Positions 22,118 through 35,000 of a stretch of DNA of 64,000 bases are shown here, piece by piece. The position numbers and the translations under genes are program-made. The stretch lies in contig KQ964249.1 in the NCBI GenBank assembly GCA_001566295.1, forward strand, positions 124,001-188,000. Direction: 5' to 3'. The notes under the pieces were generated by a model. It was not told the DNA's origin. It saw only the letters and a program-made list of their open reading frames with translations, and made no database searches. The number at the start of each line of letters is the position of its first letter. Position 1 is the first letter of the stretch. Source of the stretch: Microdochium bolleyi. Taxonomy: Eukaryota > Ascomycota > Sordariomycetes > Xylariales > Microdochiaceae.

Positions 22118-23824
22118 GTTCGGCTGTGGGCAAGCAGATGAGGAGGACGAGGCAGAGCAGGGAGCAAGGCTCAGAAGGCAGAGGAGATGAGGATGCGAGT
22201 GATGTCGAGATGGATCATGGGTTGAGATGAGGGCGGTGCAGGGCCTCTATATACCTGAGCCGGGCAGGATGTCGTTGGTGGTGATGGCAGGGAGGAGCTG
22301 GGTCGAGCCATGGGGGAAGGCGCACAGGCAGTCCAGCCTGGTTTGGCGATGCGGAGGAGCCGTGGTTGAGGGGACGGGGGTCTGGTCGGTGGCGTTGGCC
22401 GACTAGCGCAGATGCGTTCTGGCGGGCGTTTGGGCGGGAGCAGGCGCGCTAGTGGTGATGTCAATGGGCACGGGCACCATAGTTGAGCGTGTGAGGCCTG
22501 TACGAGGAGCGACAGAGTTTGAGCGGGAGATCCCATGGGATGCCAGGCGTGGTGCGTGGCGGGCGTGCCCAGCCAGCCAAGGACCCCAAGGCTTGTTGCC
22601 CGTTCCCCGGGCTGGAGGTTGCGAGTTGGGGAAGCGCGGGGGCCCGGGGCCAGGGGCCAGCCCATGCATCTGGGGAAGGAGCGATGCACTCCAGCGGTTG
22701 GCCCGAGAGATGTGCCGAGCAGGGGCCTCGTAACCTCAGGCCATCCACCACGGCCCGACATGGAGCCAATCACAGGGCGGCCTGTGCCAAGCACCGATCA
22801 GTCAAGGCCAGCATTAGTCTGTTCAGCTCAGTGCCAGTCCACCAAACTCTGCCCAGGACGGACATGCATGCGCGTAGGTCCAGCTCGGGTAACGCCTGGG
22901 ATGCAGAGCTGGGGCAACACGAACATGGACGGGACACAGAGACACAGATGCACAGATGCACAGATGGACCGGGACGAGCCCTGCACTTCCGTCTAATTGG
23001 CAATGCGCAGGGCCCTCTGCGCGGGCATGCATGCTGGCAGCATTGAAAGGATCTGTCTATCCGCCAGAGTACCAAAGGCCAACCTCGCAGCAGGAGCTGG
23101 CCCTTGGTACCCTATAGTCTACCGACATGCTCCAACATTGGAGACGTGTCGAGCTTGGACAACTCGGTCCGACAGGGATGCCAATGCCATGTGATGCCGC
23201 TGGTTTCGAGCAGCTGGCCGCGGAACCACAGTGTCGGACCGAAAGGAGGCTTCCCCACAACCACAGACGTCAGCGTCCATGACGGCCCGACTTACAGCCA
23301 ATCACCTGCGCACCCCCCCGGCCGCTGCCCGCCTGAGCAGGGCTTCCCCAACCTGGAGAACGGCCCACCACGCGAGCAATTCAGCGACCCCCCAACTCCT
23401 TACCGCACACAATCCTCCGCCCTCACACTCCGCCTTCACTCCGCCCTCACTGCCCTCACTCCGCCTCTACAGCGTCACGTCCCCGTGGGGACAGCTTCAT
23501 CACAATCTCGCAAACACCTCGATTGGCCTCCGCCTGCTTGCCTCCGAGCTCCCCCACATGGCTGCCCCTCTGTGCGTCGTCTCGCCCGCATGATAAGCAA
23601 CCCCGCAGCCCAGCTCCAAGTTCATGGGAGGTGTAGACCAAACTTTTGTCTCTGCCTATATCTTCGAGCCGCCACGAGCTCTCGTGGCCTTTTCTTTCTC
23701 TGCCTCTTTGGTATCCGTTATCGCTCTGTGCTTCTCTTCCAGCTTCACGCAGAGCTCTTCCCTTCCATTCTTTGTCGTGATCCTCTATCCTTGTCCTCAC
23801 CCCCTCACCTCACATCTTCCCAGC
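22118..23824. promoter_or_regulatory. Divergent promoter region of the permease/alpha-glucosidase pair
   Basis: 1.7 kb between the two start codons with no supported gene. A TATATA sequence at 22248-22253 is well placed for the permease; a weaker CTATATC near 23656-23662 is about 165 bp upstream of the glucosidase start. I looked for the AmyR/MalR-type CGG-N8-(C/A)GG element and did not find a convincing copy by eye. Confidence 0.6.
22248..22253 (-). promoter_or_regulatory. Probable TATA box of the alpha-glucoside permease
   Basis: TATATA on the minus strand about 130 bp before the ATG at 22117, a usual distance in filamentous fungi, where many promoters lack a TATA box. Strongly inducible genes more often have one. 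Confidence 0.5.
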
Positions 23825-25675
23825 ATGACCGTCACAGGGACGCCTGGCTCAGGCCAGCCCTGGTGGAAGGATGCCGTCGTCTACCAGGTCTACCCGGCCA
23901 GCTTTATGGACGCCAACGGTGACGGCATGGGCGACCTCGCCGGCATCACCTCAAAGCTCGACTACCTCGACCAGCTCGGCGTCGACGTCATCTGGATCTG
24001 CCCCATGTACGACAGCCCCCAGTACGACCTCGGCTACGATATTGCCGACTACGAGGCCATCTACAAGCCCTACGGCGACCTCGGCGACATGCAGACCCTC
24101 ATCGACGGCTGCCACGCCCGCGGCATGCGCATCATTGTCGACCTCGTCATCAACCACACCTCCCACGAGCACGCCTGGTTCAAGGAGTCCAGGGCGTCCG
24201 CAGACAGCCCCAAGCGCGACTGGTACATCTGGCGGCCGGCCAAGCACGACCCCGTCACGGGTGAGCGGCAGCCCCCCAACAACTGGCGCTCAAACTTTGG
24301 CGGCAGCGCCTGGACCTGGGACGAGGCCACGGGGGAGTACTACCTGCACCTCTTCGCCCCGCAGCAGCCCGATCTCAACTGGGAGAACGAGCAGACACGC
24401 AAGGCCATCTACGACTCGGCCATGCGCTTCTGGCTCGACCGCGGCGTCGACGGCTTCCGCATCGACACGGTCAACATGTACTCCAAGACCCCCGGGCTGC
24501 CCGACGCCCCCGTCATCAACCCGTCCTCCGAGTGGCAGATGGCCGCGGGCCAGTACTGCAACGGCCCGCGCATGCACGAGTACCTCGCCGAGATGAACGC
24601 CGTCCTCGCCCCCTACGGCACCACGATGACCGTCGGCGAGCTCCCGCACACCCCGGACCTCAGCAAGGTCCTGAAATACGTCTCGGCTGCCGAGAAGCAG
24701 CTCGACATGGTGTTCCAGTTCGACGTCGTCGACGTCGGCTTCGGCAAGGACTACAAGTACGACACGACCCCGAAGAACTGGGTCCTCCCGGACCTCAAGC
24801 GCGCGATCCAGTCGACGCAGCATCTGATCAAGGGCACCGACGCCTGGACGACGGCCTTCATGGAGAACCACGACCAGGCCCGCTCCGTGAGCCGCTTCGC
24901 CTCGGACAGCCCCGAGCACCGCGTCGCCTCGGGCCGCATGCTCGCCCTTCTCAACGCCACCCTGTCCGGCACCTTGTTCATCTACCAGGGCCAGGAGATC
25001 GGCATGGTCAACGTCCCCAAGGACTGGCCGCTCGAGGAGTTCAAGGACATCGAGTCGACAAACTACTACGCCGAGGTCGAGCGGCGGATCGCCGCCGCCG
25101 CCGAGTCCGGCGACCCCGTGCCCGAGGCGGAGCAGCAGTCCCGGCGCGCCGCCGCGCTCGCTGCGATGCAGCACCTGTCGCGCGACAACGCGCGCGTGCC
25201 GATGGCGTGGGACGGCTCCAACGCGCAGGGCGGGTTCTCGAGCAACCCCAAGACCTGGATGCGCACGCACGACCTGTCGCCCACCGAGATCAACGTCGCC
25301 TCGCAGCTCGGCGACGAGGCCAGCGTGCTCGAGTTCTGGCGGCGCATGCTGGGCGTGCGCCGCCAGCTCGCGCCCCTGCTCGTCCACGGCGACTTCGACC
25401 TGCTCGACATGGCCGACAGGACGCTCTTCTCGTACACCAAGACGGGCAAGAACGAGGACGGCACCACGGCGGCGTCGGCGGCGTACGTCGTGCTCAACTT
25501 CTCCGGCGAGAAGCAGGAGTTCTCCCTCCCCGAGGTGCCCACGTCTGCCGGCGGCAAGCCGTGGGGCCTCAAGGTGTCGACCTCCACTGCGCCCGCGAGC
25601 GCGTCGCAGACGCAGCACGAGACCGTCCTCGGGCCGTGGGAGGGCCGGCTGTACGTCTCGGCGCCGAGCAAGTAG
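23825..25675 (+). CDS. Intracellular alpha-glucosidase (maltase), glycoside hydrolase family 13
   Basis: Intronless gene, 616 residues, start at CAGCATGACC; upstream in-frame sequence is a Ser/Phe-rich leader translation without conserved motifs, so this ATG is preferred. The GH13 regions are all present: WWKDAVVYQVYPASF at the N-terminus, VDLVINHTS (region I), GFRIDTVN with nucleophile D214 (region II), TVGELP with acid/base E272 (region III) and FMENHDQAR with D350 (region IV). These positions are nearly those of yeast maltase and isomaltase (about 214, 276 and 350). There is no signal peptide, so it acts in the cytosol on imported maltose or isomaltose-type sugars. It pairs with the divergent permease. 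Codon use is extremely G/C biased, which creates long spurious frames on both strands over the gene. The C-terminal beta-domain is present, so the protein is full length. Confidence 0.95.
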   Translation: MTVTGTPGSGQPWWKDAVVYQVYPASFMDANGDGMGDLAGITSKLDYLDQLGVDVIWICPMYDSPQYDLGYDIADYEAIYKPYGDLGDMQTLIDGCHARGMRIIVDLVINHTSHEHAWFKESRASADSPKRDWYIWRPAKHDPVTGERQPPNNWRSNFGGSAWTWDEATGEYYLHLFAPQQPDLNWENEQTRKAIYDSAMRFWLDRGVDGFRIDTVNMYSKTPGLPDAPVINPSSEWQMAAGQYCNGPRMHEYLAEMNAVLAPYGTTMTVGELPHTPDLSKVLKYVSAAEKQLDMVFQFDVVDVGFGKDYKYDTTPKNWVLPDLKRAIQSTQHLIKGTDAWTTAFMENHDQARSVSRFASDSPEHRVASGRMLALLNATLSGTLFIYQGQEIGMVNVPKDWPLEEFKDIESTNYYAEVERRIAAAAESGDPVPEAEQQSRRAAALAAMQHLSRDNARVPMAWDGSNAQGGFSSNPKTWMRTHDLSPTEINVASQLGDEASVLEFWRRMLGVRRQLAPLLVHGDFDLLDMADRTLFSYTKTGKNEDGTTAASAAYVVLNFSGEKQEFSLPEVPTSAGGKPWGLKVSTSTAPASASQTQHETVLGPWEGRLYVSAPSK

Positions 25676-26937
25676 GCATTGCGGGCACGTCGGTATAGGG
25701 ATGCAGGAGGCTGCATGTGCGGTTGAGAAGATGGGCGTTTCCTTGGTTTCTTGTGCAGTATCATGATGATAGAGTTTGGGCTGCTTCGTCCACGCATGTT
25801 TTGGGAATACCTACTGCGGTTTAAGTGCATACCTGGGCACATATACATTTCTCGATGATGAGAACCGATCAGGTGGATCACGAGAGATAGAGATAGAGAG
25901 AGAGAGAGAGAAAGAGAGAGATTAGACAGTCACGATAATTAAGATACAGTTATGATCATACGATCTCTTAAAGTCCTGACAGGTAGTCAAAACACCAACC
26001 TATGTAAGCTGCCACAGGGTGCCTGCGCGATGATGAGGACCAACCACTCAAGACTTCCATCGACGCGTTGTCTAGCGCACGTGGTCTTTGGGTTTTACGG
26101 GAGTAAAGAAGATGTTTGAATAATACCTTGATGCTCTTTTGGTTAGCGGTTAGGCAGTTTCCACCGTGTTCTGTTCGTTCGACTTGTATGTGCTATCTAC
26201 CGGACAGAGGGTGGTGTGTGTGTTCTGCTTCAGGTCGCAAGGGTGGAACTTGCGTTTAGGGATCAAAAAGATCATGCAAAGTCATATGACGAGTGGTAGA
26301 GAAGAAGAAGAGAAGCGGCAGCGCAAGGAGGTAAGCAACGGAATCGCACGCAGACAGATTTCCTCCCTGCGCAGCCGCTCGCTGCTCTGCAGGACGCGCG
26401 ACGGCAGCAATGAAACGAAAGCTATGCTGGTGCACGTACCTATTATAGCTGCTAGGTAACAAACCCAGGTTCAACAGGCCGTGTGTACTTACCTGACGGA
26501 AGCGCGTGTACAGATAAATTCCCAATGTGAGGAAGACACAAGACGATGACAAGCATGCAGACGTAGGACCCCATTCGCTGGGAAGTTAATCAACGTCGGA
26601 GACTGGAGTTGTTGATCATGACAACAACAGACGCGGGACATCACGTGGAGAGTTGACCAATAAATAGTTGAAGGGGGGTATCAAAGTTTGTTATTTGCAT
26701 TACGTTTCTTCTCTTCGGCGTTTCAGCACAGCAACATGAGCAATGGTCTGGAGCAGCAACCACTGTCACCACTCGCTCGCCAGACGACGCCATATCCTCG
26801 TCTTCCTTTCCCCCGTATCGAACACTGGAAATGATCTTCAAGATGACTGGCGCAAGCCGAGATCCTCTGCCATTGTCCACATTTTACAGATTGATAAAAA
26901 AGACGAAGCCAACATGTGTTTTTGCTTTTCGGTATTT
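25676..26937. other. Convergent intergenic region after the alpha-glucosidase
   Basis: 1.26 kb, lower GC than the genes, between the 3' ends of the alpha-glucosidase (plus) and the nucleoside transporter (minus). It includes a GA microsatellite. The open frame 26166-26459 has no support. Confidence 0.5.
25881..25920. repeat. GA-rich microsatellite
   Basis: About 40 bases of GAGATA followed by GA dinucleotide units with one AAAG interruption, in the 3' flank of the alpha-glucosidase. Confidence 0.9.
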
Positions 26938-29069
26938 TTACGAGCTGGCGGCAGCAGCAGAGCCGAGAGTCGACTGGATGATGCCGTCGGTGGCGAGCAT
27001 ACCAGCGACCGAGGCCGAGGTGAGGGTCGCGATGATACCGGCAATGAGCGCCGAGACGGCGAGCTTGGAGACGTCGCCGGAGCGGTTGGGGGCGAGCTGG
27101 GACAGGACACCGATCTGGGTTCCGAGAGAGCCGATGTTGCCGAAACCCTGCGAGACGAGACACTGTTAGAACTAGAGGTAATGACGGACTGGGTCCTGTT
27201 GGATATCAAGATGGAACTTACGCAGCAGGCGTAGGTGGCGATGAGCTGGGAGCGGGGCAGCATGAGGTGGTAGGGCAGCTTGACGTCGGTGAGCGAGGCG
27301 AAGGCGGCGAACTCGTTGATGATGATCTTGGTGCCGATGAGCTCGCCGACGAGGAGAAGATCCTGGTTGGGCACACCAAGGAGCCAGGCGATGGGGTAGA
27401 AGACGTAGCCGAGGATGAGCTGGAGAGTGAGCTTGCGGTCAAGCATGCCCCAGTACGAGGCCCACCAGCCGAGGAAGCCGTTAACGAGGGCGACGAAGGC
27501 GATGATGCAAAGCAGAGTCGAAACGATCATGCCGGCAATCTTGAGACCGAGCCAAGCGCCGTTGGCGAATGCGTGGAGCGCGTTGGAGGCCTTGTGCTCG
27601 TCATCATCGGGGACGACGACGCGGCCAGAGGTAAGAGTCTCCTCAGTCTCGGGGTAGCGCATCTTGGAGATGGCGATCGAGGCGGGAATGGACATGATGC
27701 AAGACGAGACAAGCGCCTGGGCATTGAGACCCATGCCAATGTAGGCAACCAGCACGGAACCAGCGATGGTCGCGAAACCGCAGGTCATGACCTGGTGAAG
27801 CTCGGCCATGGTGAGATGGGGCACGAAGGGCCGGATAAGCATGGCGGATTCACCCTGGCCGATGAAGGGCGTGGCGGAAGCGACCACGGCCTCGGCACCG
27901 GACACGCGCAGAGTCCAGAAGAAGAAGACGGCGAACTTGCCGATGAACCACTGGATGAGACCGACGTGGTACAGGAGCGACACGAGCGCGACGAAGAAGA
28001 TGATGGCCGGGATGACACCAGTGAAGAACCAAGGCAACTTAGGGACCGACTCGGCTGTCAGGAAGATGACACCGGCGTTGGCGAAGCCAAGCAGGGTGCG
28101 GGCCATCTCGGAGACGAAGTTGAAGATGTCGAAACCAGCCTGGGTGCGGAGGACAAAGATGGCGACGATGAACTGGGTCAGCATACCGCCAATGACGGTG
28201 TGCCACGGGATGTGCCTCCAGCTGCGCGAAGTGCCGGTCATGAAAGCGATCATGACGACGAGGCCGAACAGCGACTGCGCACGCGCGGCACGGGTGTTCT
28301 CGCTCGATTCCTCGGGAATCATGGAGCCGACGAGGAAGACGGCCACGGTACCGGCGGCAGCGAGCGGCTTGTGCAGCTTCGAGGGGATGGCCTCGTAACC
28401 GCGGTAGACCGTGTGACGGTAAATTGTCTTGATCGGGTTCATGACATACTTGATGGGAATCCAGAGGGTGACGATGCGGATGGTGATGGCGAGCCAGAAC
28501 AGCATGGGCTTGAGCCATCCCAGACCCGGGTTGTTTCCGTACTTGGCAATGCCATAGCCCATCCAGCTGGAAAATACCAAATGCTGTCAGCTATGCTGTT
28601 TTCCCGTCTAGGCGGGCCTCGCGCCGAGGCCTACCAGCCGATGGGAAGCAAGAGACTTGACTTACGCAGTGAACAAAGCCCAGATGAGGAAGTGGATAAC
28701 GGGCCGGAACTTGCGGTAGAAGCGGCTCCAGGTGTACTTGCGTGCAGGCTCGGCGTGCTCGGCCTCTTGCGAGGGGGCGATGCGGCCGCTCTCCTCGTCG
28801 GTGACGAGCTTCTCCTGGGTGTAGCCGTTGCGCGAGCCGGGCTTGTCGAGCAGGTCGTGGCCCTTCTCGGTTGTGCCGGAGCTGTAGACGAGGTCGTGGG
28901 CATGGTTCTCGTGCTTGGCCGCGGCGCCGCCGTGGTGGACGTGCTCATGGGTGTGCTCATTGGCGATGTCGAGAGCCGGGTCAGGGTTCGCAGCTACGCC
29001 AACCTGGGGGGAGGCATTGTGGCCGGCCGGGCTCGGGGCGTCGAAGGACGCGCGCTTCTGGTCGCTCAT
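26938..29069 (-). CDS. Concentrative nucleoside transporter (CNT family)
   Basis: Three exons, 29069-28666, 28566-27222 and 27147-26938, encode 652 residues. The introns are 99 and 74 nt, both GTAAGT-CAG, and keep frame. About 120 hydrophilic N-terminal residues (His/Glu rich, HTHEHVHHGG) precede a membrane domain of ten or more helices. Family hallmarks are the helix-turn segments GFANAGVIFLTAESVPKL, the GQGESAMLIRPF motif and the late segment LIGTKIIINEFAAF (G-T-K-xxx-N-E-F), which form the nucleoside and cation site in CNT structures. Exon 3 supplies CGFGNIGSLGTQIGVL, the conserved last inverted-repeat motif. Fungal CNTs such as Candida Cnt1 are proton-coupled uptake systems for purine and pyrimidine nucleosides; that role is inferred. 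An opposite-strand frame of 647 codons over this gene is only a codon-bias artefact. Confidence 0.93.
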
Positions 29070-32000
29070 GGCTGCTGTTCGGGAGACAGAAACCTCACAG
29101 CAAATGCCGTTCTAGTGGGAGCTGGGGGAACCAGGAGCAAGAAGAAGCAAAGGCCGGGAAGAAACCCAAGGGCTGGGTTTTCAGGTGCGGAGAAACGGCT
29201 GTGGGTTTGACGCGGATGCCGATCAGCAAAGAGGAGCACGAGCAGAGAAGCCAGTGGCACGCGGGGTGGAGGGAAGGGCCGACTAATAAATGTATCGGGA
29301 TCGCGAGGAGCAGGCTCGGCGGGCGGAGGCAAAAGACCAGAGACGCGAAGAGGGTCGAGCCTGGAACTCTGGGCCCCGACCGAGTGGAGAGGCCGGCTCC
29401 CGACTTTTTCTGGGTGGTGGTGGTGCTCCGCACGGCGGGACGGGTCTTGACTCTTGGGGCCAAGGATAGGCCGCTCTTGGAGGGCGAGGGCCGGGGGTGG
29501 CCACGGCCACGAGTGGATCGGAAATCGACGGTCATCGCCAGGGCGTGGACGAGACCGAGATAGCTGCTGCCCCGGATCCCAGCGCATGGGCACGCAGGCT
29601 CGATGCGGAAGGACGTCCTATCGCCGGTGCTGAGGAGGGAGAGGGTGTGCCGCCAGGGATCAGGCGCGACCTCCGGCATTGGCGCATCCTGTGGCGTCCG
29701 ACAGAGACATGTGGGAAGTGGAGGGGAGGGGCCACGCAGATTCCCCTACGACGGGAGGCCCTATCAGCACCGACCGATTGCACTGGCACAGTTGACCAGA
29801 GCCCCCGATCCAAGTGGGCTCGCGGTCCGCCGGACGCTTCCAGCAGAGACAGTGGCGGGTGCTGTGATGCTGCAGACAAGACTCGGCCACGCTTGCGCAC
29901 CAGAGATAGCAAGCATCATCTGCAGATAACAGGAAGCAATACGCAACGCCTTTCAGCTAGGTAATGGTATTAATGTCCCCATGGCTGGACCCTGGCGGTT
30001 GGTGAGAGCCATGAGATTGGGGACTCCACCTCTCAGATAACGCGCCGGTCGCCCTTCCCCAGACCACGCACAAATGTCTTGGCTCACGGGCAAGCATAAT
30101 ACGCCACAAGAGAGGGCGAGGAGCGCCCAGGGATGCCACTGGCCCGCCGAGCCAAGCACAGAACCGGACAGGTGGACTCTGACTGGTTCGCCCAACCCGG
30201 CCGCCGTCGTATTGCAGCAGCCAACTCCGGTCCACTGGACCCCTACATCGTAGATCTTTGAGAAGTCATGCCTGAATGAGGATGATTGTTTGCCTCGGGA
30301 GACTTGGAGCACGTGCGCCATCGTACCTCTGGCTATGAGTGCCATCGTTACCACCGTCGCTTCCCATTATGATGCCAACGACCACGGCAGGCTGCGAATC
30401 AACCTGAGCACTTGCCCCTCGCCATGTAGCACGAACAGCCTGCGTGAGCCAGGTTTTCCTGTGACCCGGCTGCACGACTCAGGTAGTGCCCGCCGCTTCC
30501 GTGTCACAGGCATGAGGGAGTCACGGAGGCCCATACAGCGATAATTCGCGTCGCCAGACGAAATGAACGGCTCCTGCAAACCTCACTTGGCCTCGGCTGG
30601 CTCCGGCCATGGCGAATTGAACATATGCTGGAGGTCTCGCGGGTGTTTGCGGCGGAGCACATGCCGGCGGGTCGGTCACTTCGCTGGCAACCTTTGCCAG
30701 AGTCTTGGTGCCAGGGCTCCTGAGTGGGAATATAAATCACAGTGCCGGGCACCATCACCATCTTGCAGATTGTTCACGAGGCCGGGCTTCCGCAGCTTGT
30801 GCAGCTTGGTGCTAACTGCTGAATGCTGACGACGACGGAGAAGAAAATTGTCCACGCAGCGCGCTAGAAGAGCACTAGAAGGAGGGTCGGCAGTCCACTT
30901 TGGGCGGAGGCGTTGTCGTCAGAGTGGGTGTGCGGCCGAGGAAACAGATAAGAGATCGGTCGTCGCGGCGTCAGCAATCGCTTGATTTGTCCGGATTACG
31001 GAGGAGTGACAGGCCCGACAGGCACTCGCCAATTACGATGGAGTGACCGTGCCGGCGACGCCGCTGATCTGCAGCACGGTGTTGGTTGGGGAATTGTGCA
31101 GCAAGCGCACGACCACTCAGCACCAACCTTATCGCGTTGTCCAAGCTCGAGCCGCAATGGCCTGCGCCAGCGTGATTCGCCGGGCCCAGGGCGGGAAATA
31201 TGTCTCCTGGGGTCAAGAGCTGCATCTCAAGTCGAGAGTCTTGTCCGCAGCCCCCTTGTTTCGAAGGAAGCTGGCTGTTGCTGAGCAGATAGGCGCGCTC
31301 GATTATTTGCGCCTTCCAAGGTTTGCCACAGATGGGGGCACGCGTACATAAAGGCCCCGCTTGCATGGCTCACTAGTGGCGCCGCAGCTCTTAACATGTT
31401 CTGCCTCTCAACTTTGATGCGCTCCAAATCTGGCATGGTGGCCATTCAGATCGAGTTTCAACACTTTTCGGGGACCATGACCGGGTCGAGCGGGAAGACC
31501 AGTATTGCTCCCCGGAACTTCAGAGTGAAATAAACTCACGACCACTTTATGTGACCAAGATGCTCCCCGCCCCTGCTTCGGTTCGTCCTTGGCATGGCCC
31601 GAGGCGTGACCGAAGCAGTACTGTGCTTGCCGGCTGTCAGATCAGAGACTTGCCTGCAGGCTCGTCTGCGTTCTTACGTGAGCCATCTCTGTGCCGTGGC
31701 AAGGCGAGTTGAGGCGAGATGAAGCTTGTCGGCGGAATGCAACGCCCACGGAGTGCCGGCAGCGGCAGCATGCGCCCAAGGCATGTGATGCCGTGGTCGC
31801 AGACCATTGAACAGCAATCTGCACCCTGGGCGGGAGGATCCTGGAATTTGCGCTGCTCAAAGGCAGAGGCCTCTTGCTGCTCGGATTGGCCACAGTCCCC
31901 GGTCGCACCTTCCTCTTCAGGCAACGTTGCGCACGATCCAGCCGAGCCAGCTGAGGCTAGGGCACGCCCGACGGTCTGAAGTCTGGAAGTGGACGCTGCC

Positions 32001-35000
32001 CGCACCCCCAGACTTTCACCACATCTCTGGGGACAGTCCGTCCAACGGCCAAGCTATCTCCATGCTCCCCGGCCATCTCTCCCTTTCCCTCTCGCACACC
32101 CTCCCTTTCCCGCCTGGAGGATGTGCTGGCCACTGCGCGCCGGCAACCGCAGGACTTGGGGGCCTCGCTACAGACTATTGCCAAGCTCGTCCACCCACGC
32201 CTACCCCAGACTTTCCCCTCAGCTCTCCTTGGACATGCAGCACCATCGAGCCGCATCAGTTGGCTCCTCCACTTCCACAACCATCCATGGACTCTCTACT
32301 CCGCGCTGCCAGCGTCAACTTGTGTCACGCCTGACACATCGCCTCGTTCCCTCCCCAGCTACGTACCTAGGTTGGCACTTTAGACAGCACCCCCGAGGAC
32401 CCCCTCACTCACGTGTCTAGTTTCCCCAGACGGCGGGCGCCGTCCCCCTCCAGAATATCACTTCGGATCCGGCCGATGCCCCAAGTTCCCCAGATTTGCG
32501 TGACGCCCCGGCGTGCCAAGCGTCACGATGCCAATCTGTATCCAGAATGTCATGCCCTTGCCCCGGGCGTATGCGCGAGACCTCGAAGCTCCCAGATTGT
32601 GCACCGCTACCCGGCAGCCAGCAACTCTTGAGCGACACGCCGCCGTTGAGCGGTGCGGGATCGTAAGATGCGCCACAAAGCTTCTCGTTTTAGGTCAGAA
32701 TGAATGCATACTCTCAACGAGATCGGCTTATGCAGAGAGTGGCAAGAGTCTCGCTGTCCGTGCAGCCTGTCTTCCTCTTGGTGAATTCTGCCCACAAGCT
32801 CACAGAGGCGCCTCAAGCCGCTGTCTGTGATGTAGCCTTTGGACGGAGAGGTTCGCGTCTTTGGTATCACGTGCAATAGCCACAGAGCCTCCTCACTCCA
32901 TCACTAGCGGTTCGCACCACTGCGAGCTATCTGGACAAAGTCCGGATACCGACGGTGTTCCGCAAACCTGAACCGGGTGATCGCTTAGACTAACTGCAAC
33001 TCTAAGCGCCTCCTGGCGCGCTCTCAACGCTATTGAGATAAGGACATTGTGTGAACGCCCGGCCACCATCACAGACGAGCGAGGTTCCTGGTTCAGGGGA
33101 AGATAAGGTATGATATGTATGGAGGTATGTCCGGCGTGGCCGGTGGACCCGCAATTACGACACTGGCCGATACCGAGGATTCGGAGTACCACGGAGTAGA
33201 CTCTCGTCTCGGCTAGAAACAATCCCATACACCGGGCCTCGACATCGAGCATTGGCGGTCTCATGCTCCGGGATTAGTTCACGGGTCCGGGAACCCAAGC
33301 GTTCTGAGATTGCAAGAACCCACTTCTCTAAATGGCGCGCCCCGGAGCTCCATTGTGTTCTGGACCCTCCCCCTGCTCCGAGTTGACGAAATCACAAGAT
33401 TGCAGAAACCCACACACTGCCGCATTTTTTCCCCAGGCGAGGTTGTCATCTCTCCGCCCGGAAAAGTCTGGAGTTTGTACGTAACAGAATCCGCAAAGGC
33501 AGGCGTTGGATATCCACCCCCAGAGACCAACTTGTGGGCAGCCGAGAGATCTGGGGGAGAGAACAAAGACCCGCCTTCCTAGAATTGCTACTGTTCGGGT
33601 GGATCGCCCCCAAAAAGCGACTGGAAGGAGCGGCATCGCCTGTCTCCTCGCCGTATCTGCAACCAACTTGCCACTATGCCAGCTAAGTCCAGACATGGCA
33701 ACTTAGGAAAGAAGGAACACAGCCTAGCACATTGCTCCCGGTATCACAATGGAAGAAACACTATGCGGTCGTGCCGAGTATACTGCGAGTATGCTCAGTC
33801 TGCCCTAATTCTCGGCATGTAGTTCTTTAGGGGTGGTCGGGAATGAAGAAAAGACTAAATTTTGAAAAAAATTATGATAATTCTCTGCATGATCCCGAAC
33901 GCTCGTCTTTTCGCCCTCAAGTTCGACTCTGCTGAGAGAAGCCCTTGAGAGAGATGTCTGCTTTTGCTAGGCTTGCCGACAGATGCTGGCGGCCGGTGAC
34001 AAGCAAGATATCCGCGGCTCGTGAATCACGAACGAGGAGACCCAGCAAAGCAGCTTTGACACTGTAGTCCGTACGAAAACCTGCATTTGCTCGTATATGA
34101 ACTGAGTGTATCTGTGCAAAGAGTGTCCGAGTGACATGTCAGTCTACCCAAGGTGCTTTTTGCTCAATATGGCGGAAAGACTGGTAAAGGAGAGGGGACG
34201 CAGAGATAAAAATGCATAGCCTGGTTCCGTAGAAAAGTAAAAGCACGTGCGGGCATTGGGACAAGTGTGTCTTTAGACATCACCAAGTAGCTAATTTAGC
34301 TGTTAGCAGTACTCCCGCTCCCGTATCATGCAGATGGAGTACAGCATCGGGTGAAAAGAGTTGTATGGATAAACCTCGACGCGCCCGAAGCATCTCATGT
34401 GCATGTTCTGTAACGCCACGCTGGATGGATGGTCTAGGTTAAGAAGAAGCAACTCGCTGTCCGTTAGCCCGCGATTCGCAACCCCATGTGATGCCCAGGT
34501 CTACAATCTACTGCGGTCAACCGGGGTGGGTGGAAGAGAGTTCGAGAGACAGATAAAGACAACAAGGCGAAGAAGACTAGAATCAGATAGGTCCTATGGC
34601 CGATCCGAATGTACCTGTGGATTTGCTCCGGGTTGCGTTCGTCCGCGTGCGGGCACGACTGTACGAGGTAAAAAATTGCACACGTACATATCGAATCGCA
34701 GTCAGGGCATCGCTCTTCGGGCATCAACAAGAATGCCTGCGAATGGTATAGCAAGAGGAGAGGAGGCAATGGTGATGATCATATGTATTCGCACAGAGAG
34801 AGTCTAGTCAAGGAATTATTTCAGAGATCGAGTACCTACGACCTGGGCAGGGGCTCGAGCTAACTTGTGCATTCAGGGACAAGGAGCACTCTGATGTGTC
34901 GAGCTGTGCTCGAGGACATGGCAAGCACATTCATGCCTAGATCAGCGGCCGGACCGTGAGGACCAAGGGGGAGATGCAGCAATCAGGATGATCTCTATTA

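Noticed and set aside
22118..23824. A CGG-N9-CGG arrangement near 22418 as a regulator site
   Set aside because: The spacing does not fit the AmyR/MalR element (N8) and GC-rich DNA gives many CGG pairs by chance.
24290..25698. Long frames on both strands over the alpha-glucosidase (24290-25618 minus, 24532-25698 plus)
   Set aside because: Arg/Ala/Val-rich shadow translations caused by extreme codon bias; the GH13 frame contains all catalytic motifs.
27267..29210. A 647-codon open frame on the plus strand
   Set aside because: It lies opposite the nucleoside transporter. Its Gly/Asp/Glu-rich translation is the mirror of G/C-ending codons in the real gene and has no domain.
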